NCBI RefSeq assembly: GCF_000189635.1
Contig: NW_002476481.1
Span: forward strand, 124,001-188,000
Direction: 5' to 3'
Length of the DNA stretch: 64,000 nucleotides
DNA from: Tetrahymena thermophila SB210
Taxonomy: Eukaryota > Ciliophora > Oligohymenophorea > Hymenostomatida > Tetrahymenidae
The translations under genes were made by a program, and so were the position numbers. This document shows positions 51,501 to 64,000 of the stretch, piece after piece (within the stretch, counting starts at the first letter, position 1; every line of letters starts with the position of its first letter). The notes beneath the pieces are model-generated. The model made no database searches, was not told where the DNA came from, and was given only the letters and a program-made list of their open reading frames with translations.

Positions 51501-54148
51501 TTTGTTGATACATTAAATTAAATTATTTTAAGAAATGCTTTTTTAAATAGTTCTAAATGCACACCTTGTACTGACAATGGAGTTTTTATCAAAAATTCAC
51601 AATGCCTTTAATGTCATAGCTCTTGTATGAAATGTAAAGGAACTACAGAAAATGATTGTATATAGTGTCAAATAGGGCTTTACTTTAATGAAAAGTAAGT
51701 TCTCTTTTTTTTTTAATTTAATTTTTTATTTCTTTCACTACCATAATTAATATCATAAAAATTTTTTAGAAATTAGTGTGTTTCATGTAATTAAGATGGA
51801 TTCTTTATCAATGGAGACAAGTGCTAATAATGTTATTAATATTGTGCTAGTTGCTCTGGGACTCAGATTACAGATTGCAAAACTTGTCTAGTAGGATATT
51901 ATTTGATAAATAAGTAATTTTAATTTTTAATTTATTTAAATTTATCTTTTGATTTGATAAAAATATTAATTTTATATTTAATTAGCAATTCATGTGTAAA
52001 ATGCGACTAAGATGGATAATTTATATCAGGTAAATAATGTAAAAACTGTCATAGTTCATGTCTAAAATGTAATGGTATAAATAAAACTAATTGTACCTAA
52101 TGTGGGCCAAATTTATACTTATCTTCAAAGTAATCAAATGAAGCATTTATTTTTTAAATTATTTAATGGTTTAAATACTATTTTTTTCAATTTATAAAAG
52201 TAATGAATGTGTAGCATGCGATCAACCAGGGCAATCAAAATTTGGAACTTAATGTATTTAATGTGACTCCTCTTGTCTAACCTGTGACGGAACATAAAAT
52301 ACTAATTGCTTATCTTGCACTAATGATAAATACTTAACTCTAAAGTAATTATTCTAGTCTAACTTAATTGTTTAGATTTATTATTAATTAATAATACTCA
52401 TTAATTAACTGAAAAAAATAATGTGAAGCTTTTAAATTTTTACAATAAAACTTTTTTTGATCTTAATCTTTTTGAAAAGAAGCTAATTAATTAATTTTAT
52501 TTAATTTAAATTGTTAAAAATTTATCTGTATGCTCTAAAAATGTTTTCAAATAATTAATTCTTTTTTTATTTTAAATGCTTAATGAAAGAAAAAATCTGT
52601 TTTATTTTTAAACTTACAGGAAATAATGCACATCTTGTACTGAAGATGGATATTTTATATCATCTAAAAATTAATGTCTTGAATGCGATCAAACATGTTT
52701 GAAGTGTAAGGGAACAACTTCTAAAGATTGTCTTACATGTCCAATAGGCAAATATTTATATGAAGAGTAAATTTTATTTTTTAATTTTTAATTATTTAGC
52801 AATTCATTTATATATTCATCAAACTTTAGCAATTAATGTATTTCTTGTGATCCCAATGGATTCTTTATTAGTGAAAACAAGTGCTTCAAATGTGATTCTT
52901 CTTGTCTTACATGCAAAGGAACTGCAAATACTGATTGTCTATCATGCAGCAAAGGTTAGTATTTGTTAATCAGGTAAAGATTAATTTAATTAAAATAATT
53001 ATTATTGATTGCTCTATTTGCAATTAAACAAACAAATAAATTTCATTAATAAGTTATAAACTAATTAAATTCTTCATTATTTTAAAAAACCTTCTTTTTT
53101 ATTTTAGCTAAATTTTTTATAATTTAATGAATTACTTTCAAAATTTAGCTAAAAAGAACTAAAATCAAATTTCTAATTTTAACATTATAGTAATAGTACT
53201 TGCGTAAGCAGCTGTAATACAAAGAATGGATACTTTATCTCAGGCGATAAATGTATTGAATGTGATAAAACTTGCAAAATTTGTAGAGGAGAATTAGAGA
53301 CGAACTGTTTATCTTGCGTTTTTGGTTTAATCTTTTAGCCTAGTTTTAATAAATGTGATAAATGCGAAGAAGGATAATTTTTAAATAAATCGACTAATGA
53401 GTGTGAATATTGTGATAAAACTTGTTTAACCTGCATTGGAACAAATAAAAACTAATGCAAAATATGTGCTGATGGATTAACTTTAAGTAAAGTTACAAAT
53501 ACTTGTGAAAATAGTACTGCAGTTAAAAATTAATAAGAGTAAATAGAGTAAATCGAAAAAGTAGGTTGCTTAAATGAATAAAGTAAATCAGATTCAGATT
53601 GCATGTAAAGAATTGATACCATTGAGTCTTAAACCTAAATTTTAAATGTTTTAAATATTTGCAACATTGTGGTATTAATCCTTTCTTCTGCATTTACACC
53701 GTTTGGAACTTCAATTGGCTAGATTTTTTTATAAAACTCTTAAATTATTGGCAATTACATATTTGCTTCAAAACTTTATTCGCTTTGGATGAACTAATTT
53801 GAGCTGAAAACTTATTATGCATATCACGTGTATACAATTATACCTAATATGTTTAAATAATCAACTGGANNNNNNNNNNNNNNNNNNNNNNNNNNNNNNN
53901 NNNNNNNNNNNNNNNNNNNNNNNNNNNNNNNNNNNNNNNNNNNNNNNNNNNNNNNNNNNNNNNNNNNNNTATTTATGATCTTGTAAAGGCTATATAATTA
54001 TATTTAACAGGTTCTATTTTAAAGAAAAGTAAGAGAAATAAATAACGCTAAACCTTAATAGATAGAATAATTTAATGACACTAATATTAACTAAATATTT
54101 GAAATGTTAGATTAGAAAAAAAATAAAATTGATTGGAAAAGATTTTGA
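48528..54148 (+). CDS. modular Cys-rich multi-pass membrane protein, copy 2 (contains assembly gap)
   Basis: Exons seen: 48528-48605, 48870-48922, 49100-49198, 49899-50042, 50095-50205, 50387-50638, 50715-50915, 51123-51266, 51551-51694, 51770-51913, 51986-52129, 52201-52344, 52620-52766, 52830-52973, 53190 into the gap, and the last exon from within the gap to TGA 54146-54148. Exon for exon it matches copy 1, offset by about 8.5 kb, with phases kept and no in-frame TGA. Compared with copy 1 it lacks the exon at 40574-40663 and the three at 42752-43314. Because these are phase-2 exons with lengths divisible by three, the frame survives. The 100 Ns hide most of the membrane domain, so integrity there is unknown. 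Confidence 0.82.
53870..53969. other. assembly gap (100 N)
   Basis: A run of exactly 100 Ns within the large 3' exon of copy 2. The flanks TCAACTGGA and TATTTATGATCTTG correspond in copy 1 to 46190 and 47055, so about 864 bp are expected here and the 100 Ns are a placeholder. The gap lies where the tandem copies are most alike, a typical place for assembly failure. Confidence 0.98.
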
Positions 54149-55246
54149 ATGGAAAATAAAAAAATATCTAAAATAATAAATATTTCTCAATTAAATTACT
54201 TCAAATGTTCTTCAAGCAATTATAATAAAAAAACAAATCTACGAATTAGTCATTTTAATGTAAAAAAGCAAAAGATTTATTAATATTTATTTAGTTTTAA
54301 TTGTTTTCAAACAAAGAATGAACATTGAAATAAACTTTAAAGAAAATATTTAAATTATGTAAGCTTTAAATAATTTTATTTTTGAAACATCCAAAATTAA
54401 TTCTTAGATTGATAAGGAAAATTAAAAAAAAGTAAAGCTTATTTTGATTGATTATTAATTAAAAAGTGTGTATGTGTATAAATTATATGAAGTAATTGAT
54501 AATTAATGAAAAAGGATTTTAAACTTAACAAATTTATTTAATTTTTGGATATTTGTGTATTCAAGCATGCATTTTTATATGCTATTTGTGGCTTATATAT
54601 ATTTTTTAGTTAATTAATTAATTTTTGTGGTTAACAGATACTGATTTTCTCATATAAATACCATCAATTTAAATTAATTAGGAGAAGTTTTGTATTTTTT
54701 AGTGTTAGGTTTAATTAGTATTGCTTTAATGTTAATAATCAATTTTATGAATTTTTTTCTTCATTTGAAAAATATTTTGTATGTAAAATTTAAAAAGTTC
54801 TTTACCTCATCGTATGTATTTGTAAGATTGATATAAAATTAATTTTTTTTGGTGAATACATTTTTAAGTTTTTAGAATTTTAAACAGCAGAAAAAATACT
54901 ATTAACAAAGACTATTAAAAAATTATCAATAAAATTTTAGAAAAAACTAAATAAATACAATAAATATCAATCTTGATTATTTACCATAAAATTTTTGTAA
55001 TGCGTAAATATCTAATTATGATTTGATTGTAAATTGAGTGCTTTATTTCAATATTTTTTGTGATTAAAAACAAATTATGTTCAAACGATTAATACAGCAT
55101 TAAAAGTTAAAAGAAAACTTAATTTGTTTTTTTATTAAGAAGATGATCCAAATTACTATAAACCTTTTTTTTCATAAAATTAACAAATTAAAATAATCTA
55201 AAAAAGTAAATCTAAGTTTTTGGCAGATTGATTGCACATAAAAAAA
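54149..55246. other. intergenic
   Basis: The first 400 bp repeat 47234-47640 (3' flank). No gene seen in the remainder; it should include the promoter of the gene starting at 55247. Confidence 0.6.
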
Positions 55247-58200
55247 ATGGGTTTTAAATAAATAGCTTTTATTATCATTCAGATGATATTTTTAATCGAA
55301 GGAGATATGGAAATAAATTAACAAGTAGATCTTTATTTATATTAAAATTATAAAAAATGTATTTTATTTAACCTTTGCTACTAACATAGATTTTTAAAGA
55401 AAATTTAAAGGTTTTTGATTTTTTTTATTTGTATTATTTTTATTTCAATTACAAAAAAATATTTTTATTCAATTTAATTACTTTTTTAATTTTTAACTTA
55501 AATAAAAATAATTTTATAAAATAAAATAGATTGCTAAATCTTTTAGATAATTATTAAGCTGTTCTGATGGATGTACGTAATAAAAAATTATTTATTTTGT
55601 TTTTAAATAAAAATAATTTAATTTATATTTAGATATTTTAATTGATATAATGACATTTTCTATCATACAGAGTGTTATATCTGTATTAGTAACTGTAGTA
55701 TTTATGATGCGATTAATACATCTTAATGTATTATTTATGATGATCAATATTATCTAATGGAGGGGTAAAAACAAATTTTAATCATTAATTGAACATAAGA
55801 CTGAATAATGAATGTTCAGATTAACATTTTTCAACTTTTAAGCAAACATTTATTTACTTTTGAAACTTTCATAATTAAAATGAAATCATTTTTTGATTAA
55901 AAAGTTATTTTAATTATAAATATAGACTAGATTATTAAAGTAAATTTTTAAAATATCCAACCAAATTAGGTTTATTTTAATATTTTTAAACAAAATACTT
56001 TGCAAAAAATACAAAATCTATTAACTAACTAAGCTATTTCTTTAGATTTAAAAATCAATTAGGTACTAATTAAGCTTTTGTGAGGTAATAAAATAGCAAA
56101 AAGTATAAAGTTTAAAAAATGCAAGGTAATTAATTGCGCTTTATGATTATGCCGCGGATTTTTTAATATTTATTTTTAAAAATTTCTAAAACTCAATCCC
56201 TAAAATATGTTATCTCATATTTAATAATTTAATAAAAAAGTAATAATTGCTTTTTATTTCAAAATCGATTCATTTTCTTGCAATCCACTTGGAACACTCT
56301 TATATATATTATTTTTTACATCTTCTTAAGTAAATAAAATCAAAACAAAATTAGTGAAATATTTAACTTTATTTATAAGTATTGTAAATAAAAAATTCAA
56401 TATAATATTTGATTTTTGATTTTAATGATAAGTAAACAAAAAATCTAAAATAGATTTTGAATTTTAATTTTTTTGTTTTTGTACAATATTATTTATTAAT
56501 ACTCGTGTATGTAGCCTTGAAAAGGGCAGTACCCTAGGGTACTATATATAAGAAAAATATTAAAATTAAATATCAAAAAAACTTTATTTAATATTATTAA
56601 TAAAAATATTAATAAATTATCTAATTAATAATAGCAGACAATCTTGTTAGGCTTGTGACATTTCTTGTAATGGATGCTAAGGACCATCAAATAAAAATTG
56701 TAATACCTGTAAATTAGGATATACTATGACATTGTAAGGCTGTATGAAATGCGATTAGTCTTGTAAAACATGTACAGGTACAAAAAGTACATAATGTGAA
56801 ACATGCTCTTATAATTTACTCAAAACAGAAGAGTAAATTTTTATTGTTATTAAAATATTTTAAAGTTTTTGCATTAATTGTAAAAAACTGATTATATTAA
56901 ATAACGAACGTTTTTAAATAAATAGCAATTAATGCATATCATGTGATTAAGATGGATATTTTGAACAATAGGGCTATTGTTATAAATGTGATTAAACTTG
57001 TAAAAAATGTTAAGGAAAAAGTAAAATAGATTGTATATCCTGTCCAACTGATAGTTATTTATTAAATTCGTAATTATTTTAATGATTTATTTTTATCATT
57101 TACTGAGCATATTATATAATTTTATTTTACCAATATTTAGTGGTGAATGTGTTTCATGTAAATAAGATAAATAATATATCCTTGGAGATAAATGTCTTTA
57201 ATGCGATCCATCTTGCCTTTAATGCAACGGAGGTTTAAAAAATAGTTGCACAGCTTGCTAAAATGGAAAATATTTGACAAAAAAGTAATTAAAAATTATT
57301 ATTCCTATTTAATTCTCATTAAAATGTTCTTCGTTTTTCTCCTTGGAAGGTTAGATTTATCCTTTCTTTTTATTAAAAGTAATGAATGTGTGGCTTGCGA
57401 CTAAGATAGATAATTTTAACAAGGTCAATATTGTGAAGATTGTAATCCTTAATGCCTAAAATGTAGTGGAACTAAAAATAATTGCACAAAATGTGAAGCA
57501 AATTTATACTTAAATTCAAGGTAATGATAAGATTTGTTTATTAATAAAAATATTTTATAATTTCTATTTTTTAAATTAATATAAGCAATGAGTGTGTAAA
57601 ATGTGAAGAAATAGGATAATTTAAATCTTATAATGGCAAATGTATATAATGTGATAAATCTTGCATTAAATGCGATGAAATATAAAATAATAAATGTTTA
57701 GAATGCGCACCATAAAAGTACTTAACATAAGAGTAATTATTTTGAAAACTAATTATTCATTTATTTAAAATATTTCTTTGTTTGAATATGAAATTAATTT
57801 ATTAAATTAATAATTATCAGGAATTAACTCATTCATTCATATATTTAAATAGTTGTTTGTTTGAATATAAAATATACTTTATTAAATGATATTTGCTTTA
57901 CTATGAAATAATTAATAAAATTAATTTAGTTTATTTTAAAAATAGAAACAAATGCATATCTTGTGATTAAGATGGATATTTTATTTCTTAAAAATATTGT
58001 CTCTAATGTGATCCATCTTGCCTTTAATGCAACGGAAGTTTGAAAAATAAATGCACAGCTTGCTAAAATGGAAAATATTTGACAAAAAAGTAATTAAAAT
58101 TATTAATCCTATTAAATTCTCATTAAAATTTTCTTCATTTTTCTCCTTAGAAGGTAAAATTTATTCTTTCTTTTAATTAAAAGTAATGAATGTGTGGCTT

Positions 58201-60899
58201 GCGACTAAGATAGACAATTTTCACAAGATTAATATTGCGAAGATTGTAGTCCTTAATGCCTAAAATGTAGTGGAACTAAAAATAATTGCACAAAATGTGA
58301 ACCAAATTTATACTTAAATTCAAGGTAATGATAAGATTTGTTAATTTATAAAAAAAATTATAACTTCTATTTTTTAAATTAATATAAGCAATGAGTGTGT
58401 AAAATGTGAAGAAATAGGACAATTTAAATCTAAAAATGGCAAATGTATATAATGTGATAAATCTTGCATTAAATGCGATGAAATATAAAATAATAAATGT
58501 TTAGAATGCGCACCATAAAAGTACTTAACATAAGAGTAATTATTTTGAAAACTTATTTTTTCATATTACTTAAAATATTTCTTTCTTTGAAAATGATATG
58601 ACTTTATTAATTTTTGAGAATTAATTCATTTATATATTTAAATAGCTGTTAGAATGAATATAAAATGGCTTTATTAAATGATTTTCGCTTTACTTACTTA
58701 AAAATAATTAATAAAACTAATTTAATTTATTTTAAAAATAGCAACAAATGCACATCTTGTGATTAAGATGGATATTTTATTTCTTAAAAATAATGTCTGT
58801 AATGTAATTAAACTTGCTTAAAATGCTCAGGCCCAACATAAAATGATTGTAGATCATGTCCTAAAAGGTTGTATTTATTTGAAGAGTAATTTTATTATAA
58901 ATTTTATATATTTAATTTTGCACGAAAAATAATTATTTTTTTTCTTCTTCTAACTTTAGTAGCTAATGCGTTTCATGTAATTAAAATGGAGTTTTTATTG
59001 ATGGAGACAAATGTCTTAAATGTCATTCATCTTGTCTAACATGCAAAGGAACAAATAGCACTGACTGCTTATCATGCAGTAAACCTTAGTATTTATTAGT
59101 CAGGTAAAGTTTAATTTAAAAATTTTTCAAATTTTAATTTAAAAATTATCTTGAAAATATTAATTAAATAGTAATAGCACATGCACAGATAATTGTTACA
59201 CTAAAAATGGATACTATATTAAAGAAAACAAGTGTATTCAATGCCATAAAAATTGCAGATCTTGTGATGGTGAATTAGAAGCTAATTGTAAATCTTGTAA
59301 TTTAGGTCTGATTTTATAACCTACTTTAAAAAAATGTGATAAATGCGAAGAGGGTACATTTTTAAATAAGACTACTAATAAATGTGAATATTGTGATGAA
59401 ACTTGCTTGACTTGCTCTGGAGTAGATAAAAATTAATGCTTAATATGTGCTCAAGGTTTAACCTTAAGCAAAGTCACAAATACTTGTGAAAACAACACTA
59501 AAATACAAAATTAATAGGATGAACTAGAATATGTTTAAAAAGTAGGTTGCTTAAACGAATAAAGTAAACCTGATTAAAATTGTATGTCAAGATTTGATAC
59601 AAGTAAATCTCAAACCTAAATTCTAAATATTTTAATTATTTCAAACATAGTTTTAATAATGATTACTTCTCTTTTTACGCCATTTGGAACTTCACTTGGC
59701 TAAATTTTAATATAAAACTCCTAACTTATTGGAAACTACATATTCGCTTCCAAGTTGAATTCGCTGTGGATGAATTAACTTGAATTAAAAACATACTATG
59801 CATATCATGTAGCTACTATTGTACCGATAGTATTTAAGTAATCATCTAGTTAAACTTTATACTAATTTTAATCTTTTAATACACTTATTTCTGTAAATGA
59901 TTTTGTAGATAGCTATCTTAGCAACTGCTTTATATCTCTTATAACCCTAGGAGTCATTATCTTTACTACTCTTCTTATCGCTGTGGTTTTGTCATCAGCT
60001 ACTTGTAGGATTGATCATAATAATTAAAACAACAGTAAACTCTACCAAATATATTTCTATTTTAAATGGAATTTATTTGTTAATTTTTTTAGAATTGCTT
60101 CTAGCTTTTTGATTTTGAATGCAGTCTACTTACTTACATCAAAATAAAAGCTTGAAAAAATAGAATTAATTTCTATGGCTATTTCTATATTTGTGTATGT
60201 AATTTTGTAGCTTTATTGGAATATTAAAGTAGGGTTTAAATACTATTCAATATCATTTACAGACTTGGAATCAATTGAAAGTTTGACTTAAAAAGTTGAA
60301 GTATCTAATTGGCATTCTAGAATATTTTGGATTTTATGTGAGCTAAAAAAAGTGATTATAACTGTGGCTTAATCAATATTCATATTTACTTAAGATAAGT
60401 AGCATCTAAGTTGTTGGATTCATGCAGGTTTAAATATGGTGTTTATTATTTACATTTCTATATCAAAGCCATTTTTAGAAAAACAATTAAATTTTATTGT
60501 GGTATTATAAGAATTGCTCTTTGCAATATTAGTTGTTCTTTTAGGAGTTATTTTAATAACAGATAATGACTACAATGCATATAATTTAGCTAGCTTATCT
60601 TAAAATATGCAATTAAGTAAACTAATTTATAACTTTTTTCTATATATTATAATAATTTTTTAACCAAAGTATTTAGGTATGTAAGTTTTGCAATATAAGG
60701 AGGATTAATCATATTCTAATTACTAACAATTATTTAAAGAGTCTTGAAATATGTATAACAACTTTTACATATAAATAAAATAAGAGCTACAAGTGCAACT
60801 ACACAATAAATTGAATAAATAAATGAAACTAATATTATCTAAATATTTGAAATGTTAGATAATAAATCATATAATTATAGTTGGTAAAAAAAAATATGA
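55247..60899 (+). CDS. modular Cys-rich multi-pass membrane protein, copy 3
   Basis: Fifteen exons: 55247-55324, 55530-55572, 55671-55764, 56635-56832, 56926-57069, 57141-57284, 57380-57520, 57586-57732, 57946-58089, 58184-58324, 58389-58535, 58742-58885, 58960-59103, 59172-60616 and 60670-60899; 1127 residues plus TGA, phases consistent. N-terminus MGFKQIAFIIIQMIFLIEG is hydrophobic and related to copies 1 and 2. Exons 5-13 are 141-147 nt, each one 8-Cys module. The last two exons (1445 and 230 nt) have exactly the same lengths as in copy 1 and encode the end of the Cys region and the polytopic domain (LIGNYIFASKL, MNQLELKTYYAYHV, CWIHAG). Three exons (57141-57732) are repeated as 57946-58535 by an internal duplication. 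It is more diverged from copies 1 and 2 than they are from each other. Exons 2-3 are less certain. Confidence 0.86.
57200..58795 (+). repeat. approx. 0.8-kb internal tandem duplication of Cys-module exons
   Basis: About 57200-57990 and about 58005-58795 are direct copies about 805 bp apart: GATCCATCTTGCCTTTAATG at 57205 and 58010, TAATGAATGTGTGGCTTGCG at 57380 and 58184, and the CAATGAG exon start at 57586 and 58389. Each unit ends in a module exon beginning AACAAATGC. The junctions fall within exons and introns without disturbing the frame, adding three modules. Confidence 0.85.
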
Positions 60900-63412
60900 A
60901 ATTATTGAAGTTTAATTTAAATAGTTATTAGCAAAATTACCTTAATACTAGTTAAATAATGAATACTAAAATTTTAAAATCTAATAATATGTTAAGATCA
61001 CATTTTGGAAAATAGTTTTTTTATAAAGTTGCCCAAATTATAGTGTAATTTATCTTGTATTTAAACTTTTAATCTTCTAATAAAAATTTAAAAATCTTTT
61101 TTAAACTAGAATTTAAACAAAATATAAAATTATTATTGTTGGTACTTAATTCAGTAAACATTTTATGCAAATTAAAACATTATTAATTTACTGATTTTTT
61201 TTAATCTTATTTAAGAATTATTTAAATTTATATATATAAAATAGTGTTAGAACTAAATCGTCCTGTCAAATAAATTTAATTTATTTAAACGATCTAATGT
61301 TAAAAAGATTTTCTTAAATTATTATAAATCTTCAAATTAATTAAATGAAATCATAAAATAATTATTAATAGTTAAAAATTAGCTATGTTATATTTAATAG
61401 ATATAATATATAAAACAATTAAATATCAAATAAAAATAATATCTACTAGGATGGAAATATTCTTTAGATGTTAAGAAAGAATATTAATATCAAAAGAAAC
61501 TTGATTATTTTTCTTATGTAATTAATGTAAAATTAATATTAATTAATATGCATCTTTTAAAATTGAGTAAGTTAAAAATCAAAACTTAAAAATTAATGTT
61601 ACAGTTATTACTATATATCTTCAGCATAAGCATGCACTAACTTTTAATAGAGAGGGAAAAATCAACATTTAATATTTCAAAAATTTAAAATCATAATTTA
61701 TTTTTAAAAAAAATTATTATTTTATTTTATAAAATATTTAATTTAACCTACTCACCCTTAATTTTATGCAAATAAATGCATTTATATCGAAAATTTTACA
61801 AATTTAATAGCAGTAAAAACTATAAAAAGGTCAATAAAATACTTGCTATTATTAATTGTATTTTATGTATAGTAAATATTAATATTGAAAAAAATAATTT
61901 TAAATTCTATTTATTTCTATTATTATTTATTTTTGTATCTTACCATAAAATTATTTTTGTTTGATACCAAGAGGATTATATTTTAAAAGAAAGTATTTTT
62001 TAAGCGAAACTATATGAGTTTTTTAAATGATAATTTCACACTATTCGATACTTACTAAACTTAATTTACAATCAAATAAAAAAATTATTTTATAATACAA
62101 TGTCATGAGCCTAGCATCATAAACTATTTCCAAGTTTAATATTTTTATTTTTTTGTTTTTTAATATCTCTTATAATTAATTAAATAGATTTTTACTACAT
62201 TAAATAATTGTAAGTAAACAATTTTTAAATTTTTTATCAAAAGTAAACAATATTTTGATGAGTTATAAATATAATGTTAGGTTTAGTAATTAAATAGATG
62301 GGAATTTTTTAAACTTTGTAATATTTTGAATGTACTTAGACTTATTTATTTAATGATTTAATTAAATTAAAGCAGCAATATATGACTATTAATTGCTTGC
62401 TTAAGAATTTTCTCATTTGAGAAAACAATAAATTAATGTAAAAAATAACTAAATTTGTTATTTCTAAATCAGATTTAATTAGTATTAATGTAAAGGCTCT
62501 CTCTCTTACTAATATTACAGTATCTCAAACTCTTTTTATAAATACTGTAAAATAAATATTTTATCCCTCAATTATGCTTTGGTATATTATTATTTAAAGT
62601 GGTCGAATTATCATAAAAATATTAAAATTTTTTACCTACAAAAATTTAAATTAAAACAAGTTTTACAGTATTTCTTAAGATATAAAATTTTATGAGCTGT
62701 AACCATAGCCTTTAATTAATAACAATACTTCTTACTAGCCTCTATATAACTATAAATTTTTTTTTGAAAAATTAAAATATACACAACCATAAATAATTAA
62801 CATCAATTTTTATGAGAATTATAATATAGACACTCAATATTTAATTGCAAAAAAGATATCAAATTTTGTGAGGCTATTTTTCTATCATCATCATCATCAT
62901 CATCAGAAAAAAACAAAACAAAACAGAAGAAAGCAAAATAATTAAATTAAATTAAAAAAGATACAAGTTTCTAAAGTTATCAAAGAGAGGTTTAGCAGAG
63001 AGGAATCTTAACTTAAAAATTGACTATTTATCTAAAATTTTATTAAGACATCTAACAAATCAATAATTATTTATTAAATTAAATCTTTTAGAGTTAAAAG
63101 AATATATAAGATATATGAGTTTAAGAGTGATTGTTTTTATCTTCCTAGAAGTAGTATTTCTACCAATAAAAATGAAAGCAGTATAATTAATTACAGTTAT
63201 TTTATATAAAAATAAAATTAATTTAGGCATTTTAAGAATAATTATACTAAAATAATACAAACATTTTTATAAAAAATCCAAACTAAATTATTCTTTCAAG
63301 AAAAAGAAATTTAAAATTATTTGATCGATCATAAAATTTGTTCATCTGCAACTATTTACTCTTATTTAATAAAATATTAAAAATAAATAGATATCTTTAA
63401 GGCAATTAGAAT
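60900..63412. other. long intergenic region; (ATC)n microsatellite at 62884-62905
   Basis: No gene recognised over 2.5 kb; open frames such as 61776-61964 (+) and 63060-63260 (-) have the Lys/Asn/Ile/Phe-rich composition of chance frames. An ATC trinucleotide run of about seven units is at 62884-62905. Near 62982-63004 stands GAGAGGTTTAGCAGAGAGG, which resembles shuffled pieces of the tRNA 3' end and could be a tRNA relic. Confidence 0.5.
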
Positions 63413-63693
63413 ATGACTGCTATTAATAAGAAGAATTGTAAATTCGTTAATGTTAACTATTGTATAAATAGAAAGTTTCTAAAATATTTTTTTTCAAATT
63501 ACAAATTTTTTCATTCATATTATCAATTTAAAAAGTTTTTTTTATATTACTTATTATAAATTTTTATTAAACTTTCTAGTGGAACTTCTTATTGCAATAT
63601 TTGCGTTACAAATTGTTAAAGATGTAAGGGTGATCCTTCTAGTATGTATACTATGTGCTTAAAATGTGAAAGTGGATATTATCAGATAAATAA
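63413..63693 (+). CDS. 5' part of another Cys-rich protein gene (partial)
   Basis: Exon 63580-63693 is clearly a CxxC module (YCNICVTNCQRCKGD, then CLKCESGYYQ) and ends at a GT donor in phase 2, like the modules of the 40-61 kb genes. A possible preceding exon, 63413-63474 (MTAINKKNCKFVNVNYC), joins it in phase across an intron of 105 nt, but it lacks a signal peptide, so the true first exon may lie elsewhere. The rest of the gene should follow beyond 64000. Probably a further member of the tandem family. Confidence 0.55.
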
Positions 63694-64000
63694 GTAAATA
63701 AAGATTTATCAGTCAATATATTAATAATTTCAAAATTTAAAATTGCAATTATAAAAACTATAATATTTATAAAACTAAATACTTGACAAATATATTTATA
63801 GCCAACAATTGAGTTAATAAATTCGGTTTTGCATAAATAATTTAATAAAATTTAAAAGAAAATAAAATATTATTCTGATATTATTTAAAATTTGACATGA
63901 TGAACTATAAACGTTCATTCACATATTAAGACTCCAATATATTGAAGTCATTGTTTAAATTTTGAAAATTATACTTAATTAATTAATTAGTATTTAATCA
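63694..64000. other. intron or intergenic at window end
   Basis: No further module exon seen before the end of the window. The stretch is A/T-rich and most simply an intron of the partial gene starting upstream. Confidence 0.4.

Noticed and set aside
61776..61964. Plus-strand 62-codon open frame
   Set aside because: A/T-driven Lys/Asn/Ile/Phe composition, no paralogue or motif; spurious.
62982..63004. tRNA-like fragment (GAGAGGTTTAGCAGAGAGG)
   Set aside because: Only about 20 bases resemble the tRNA 3' end and in the wrong order; too short to call a tRNA gene or a secure relic.

Overview
Ciliate nuclear DNA, most like Tetrahymena (probably macronuclear). The sequence is about 80% A+T. Every convincing gene reads TAA and TAG as glutamine and uses only TGA as stop. 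Genes are cut by short GT...AG introns, mostly 40-100 nt. Coding regions are therefore nearly invisible under the standard code; the models below were built by hand by reading through TAA/TAG and matching splice phases. I could not run homology searches, so product names rest on motifs, cysteine spacing and comparison of the paralogues with one another.

Layout. 1-3.7 kb (minus strand): three small secreted proteins of one 8-cysteine, probably GPI-anchored family (the first runs off the edge). 5.0-6.4 kb (minus): a protein with two H-type-lectin-like segments and a Cys-rich tail. 7.8-10.0 kb (plus): a two-pass membrane protein of a large ciliate family. 10.1-36.8 kb: a tandemly duplicated cluster whose unit is [Cys-rich membrane protein gene, plus strand] + [initiator tRNA-Met gene, minus strand]. 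It holds a shredded copy (10.1 kb), a full-length copy with a one-base frameshift (12.3-17.6 kb), an intact copy (22.8-28.0 kb), two shorter members with little or no Cys-rich region (29.4-31.8 and 33.9-36.5 kb), and relics of further copies. Six tRNA copies lie between them: four identical, one with two substitutions, one degenerate. 37.2-38.1 kb (minus): a leucine-rich-repeat protein. 40.0-60.9 kb: three more tandem Cys-rich membrane protein genes of 15-20 exons. Most of their exons are interchangeable modules of 141-147 nt in phase 2, each coding one 8-cysteine repeat. The middle copy contains a 100-N assembly gap. 63.4-63.7 kb: the beginning of another Cys-rich gene.

The long Cys-rich proteins share one plan: signal peptide, a variable number of CxxC modules of the furin-like/growth-factor-receptor type, then a conserved C-terminal domain with about seven or eight hydrophobic segments. 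They look like cell-surface receptors or channels. Their modular exons, the tandem copies in different states of decay and the co-amplified tRNA genes point to a fast-evolving, unequal-crossover-driven surface-protein locus. The window has the character of the rapidly evolving gene-family regions known from Tetrahymena, but no telomeric repeat is present.
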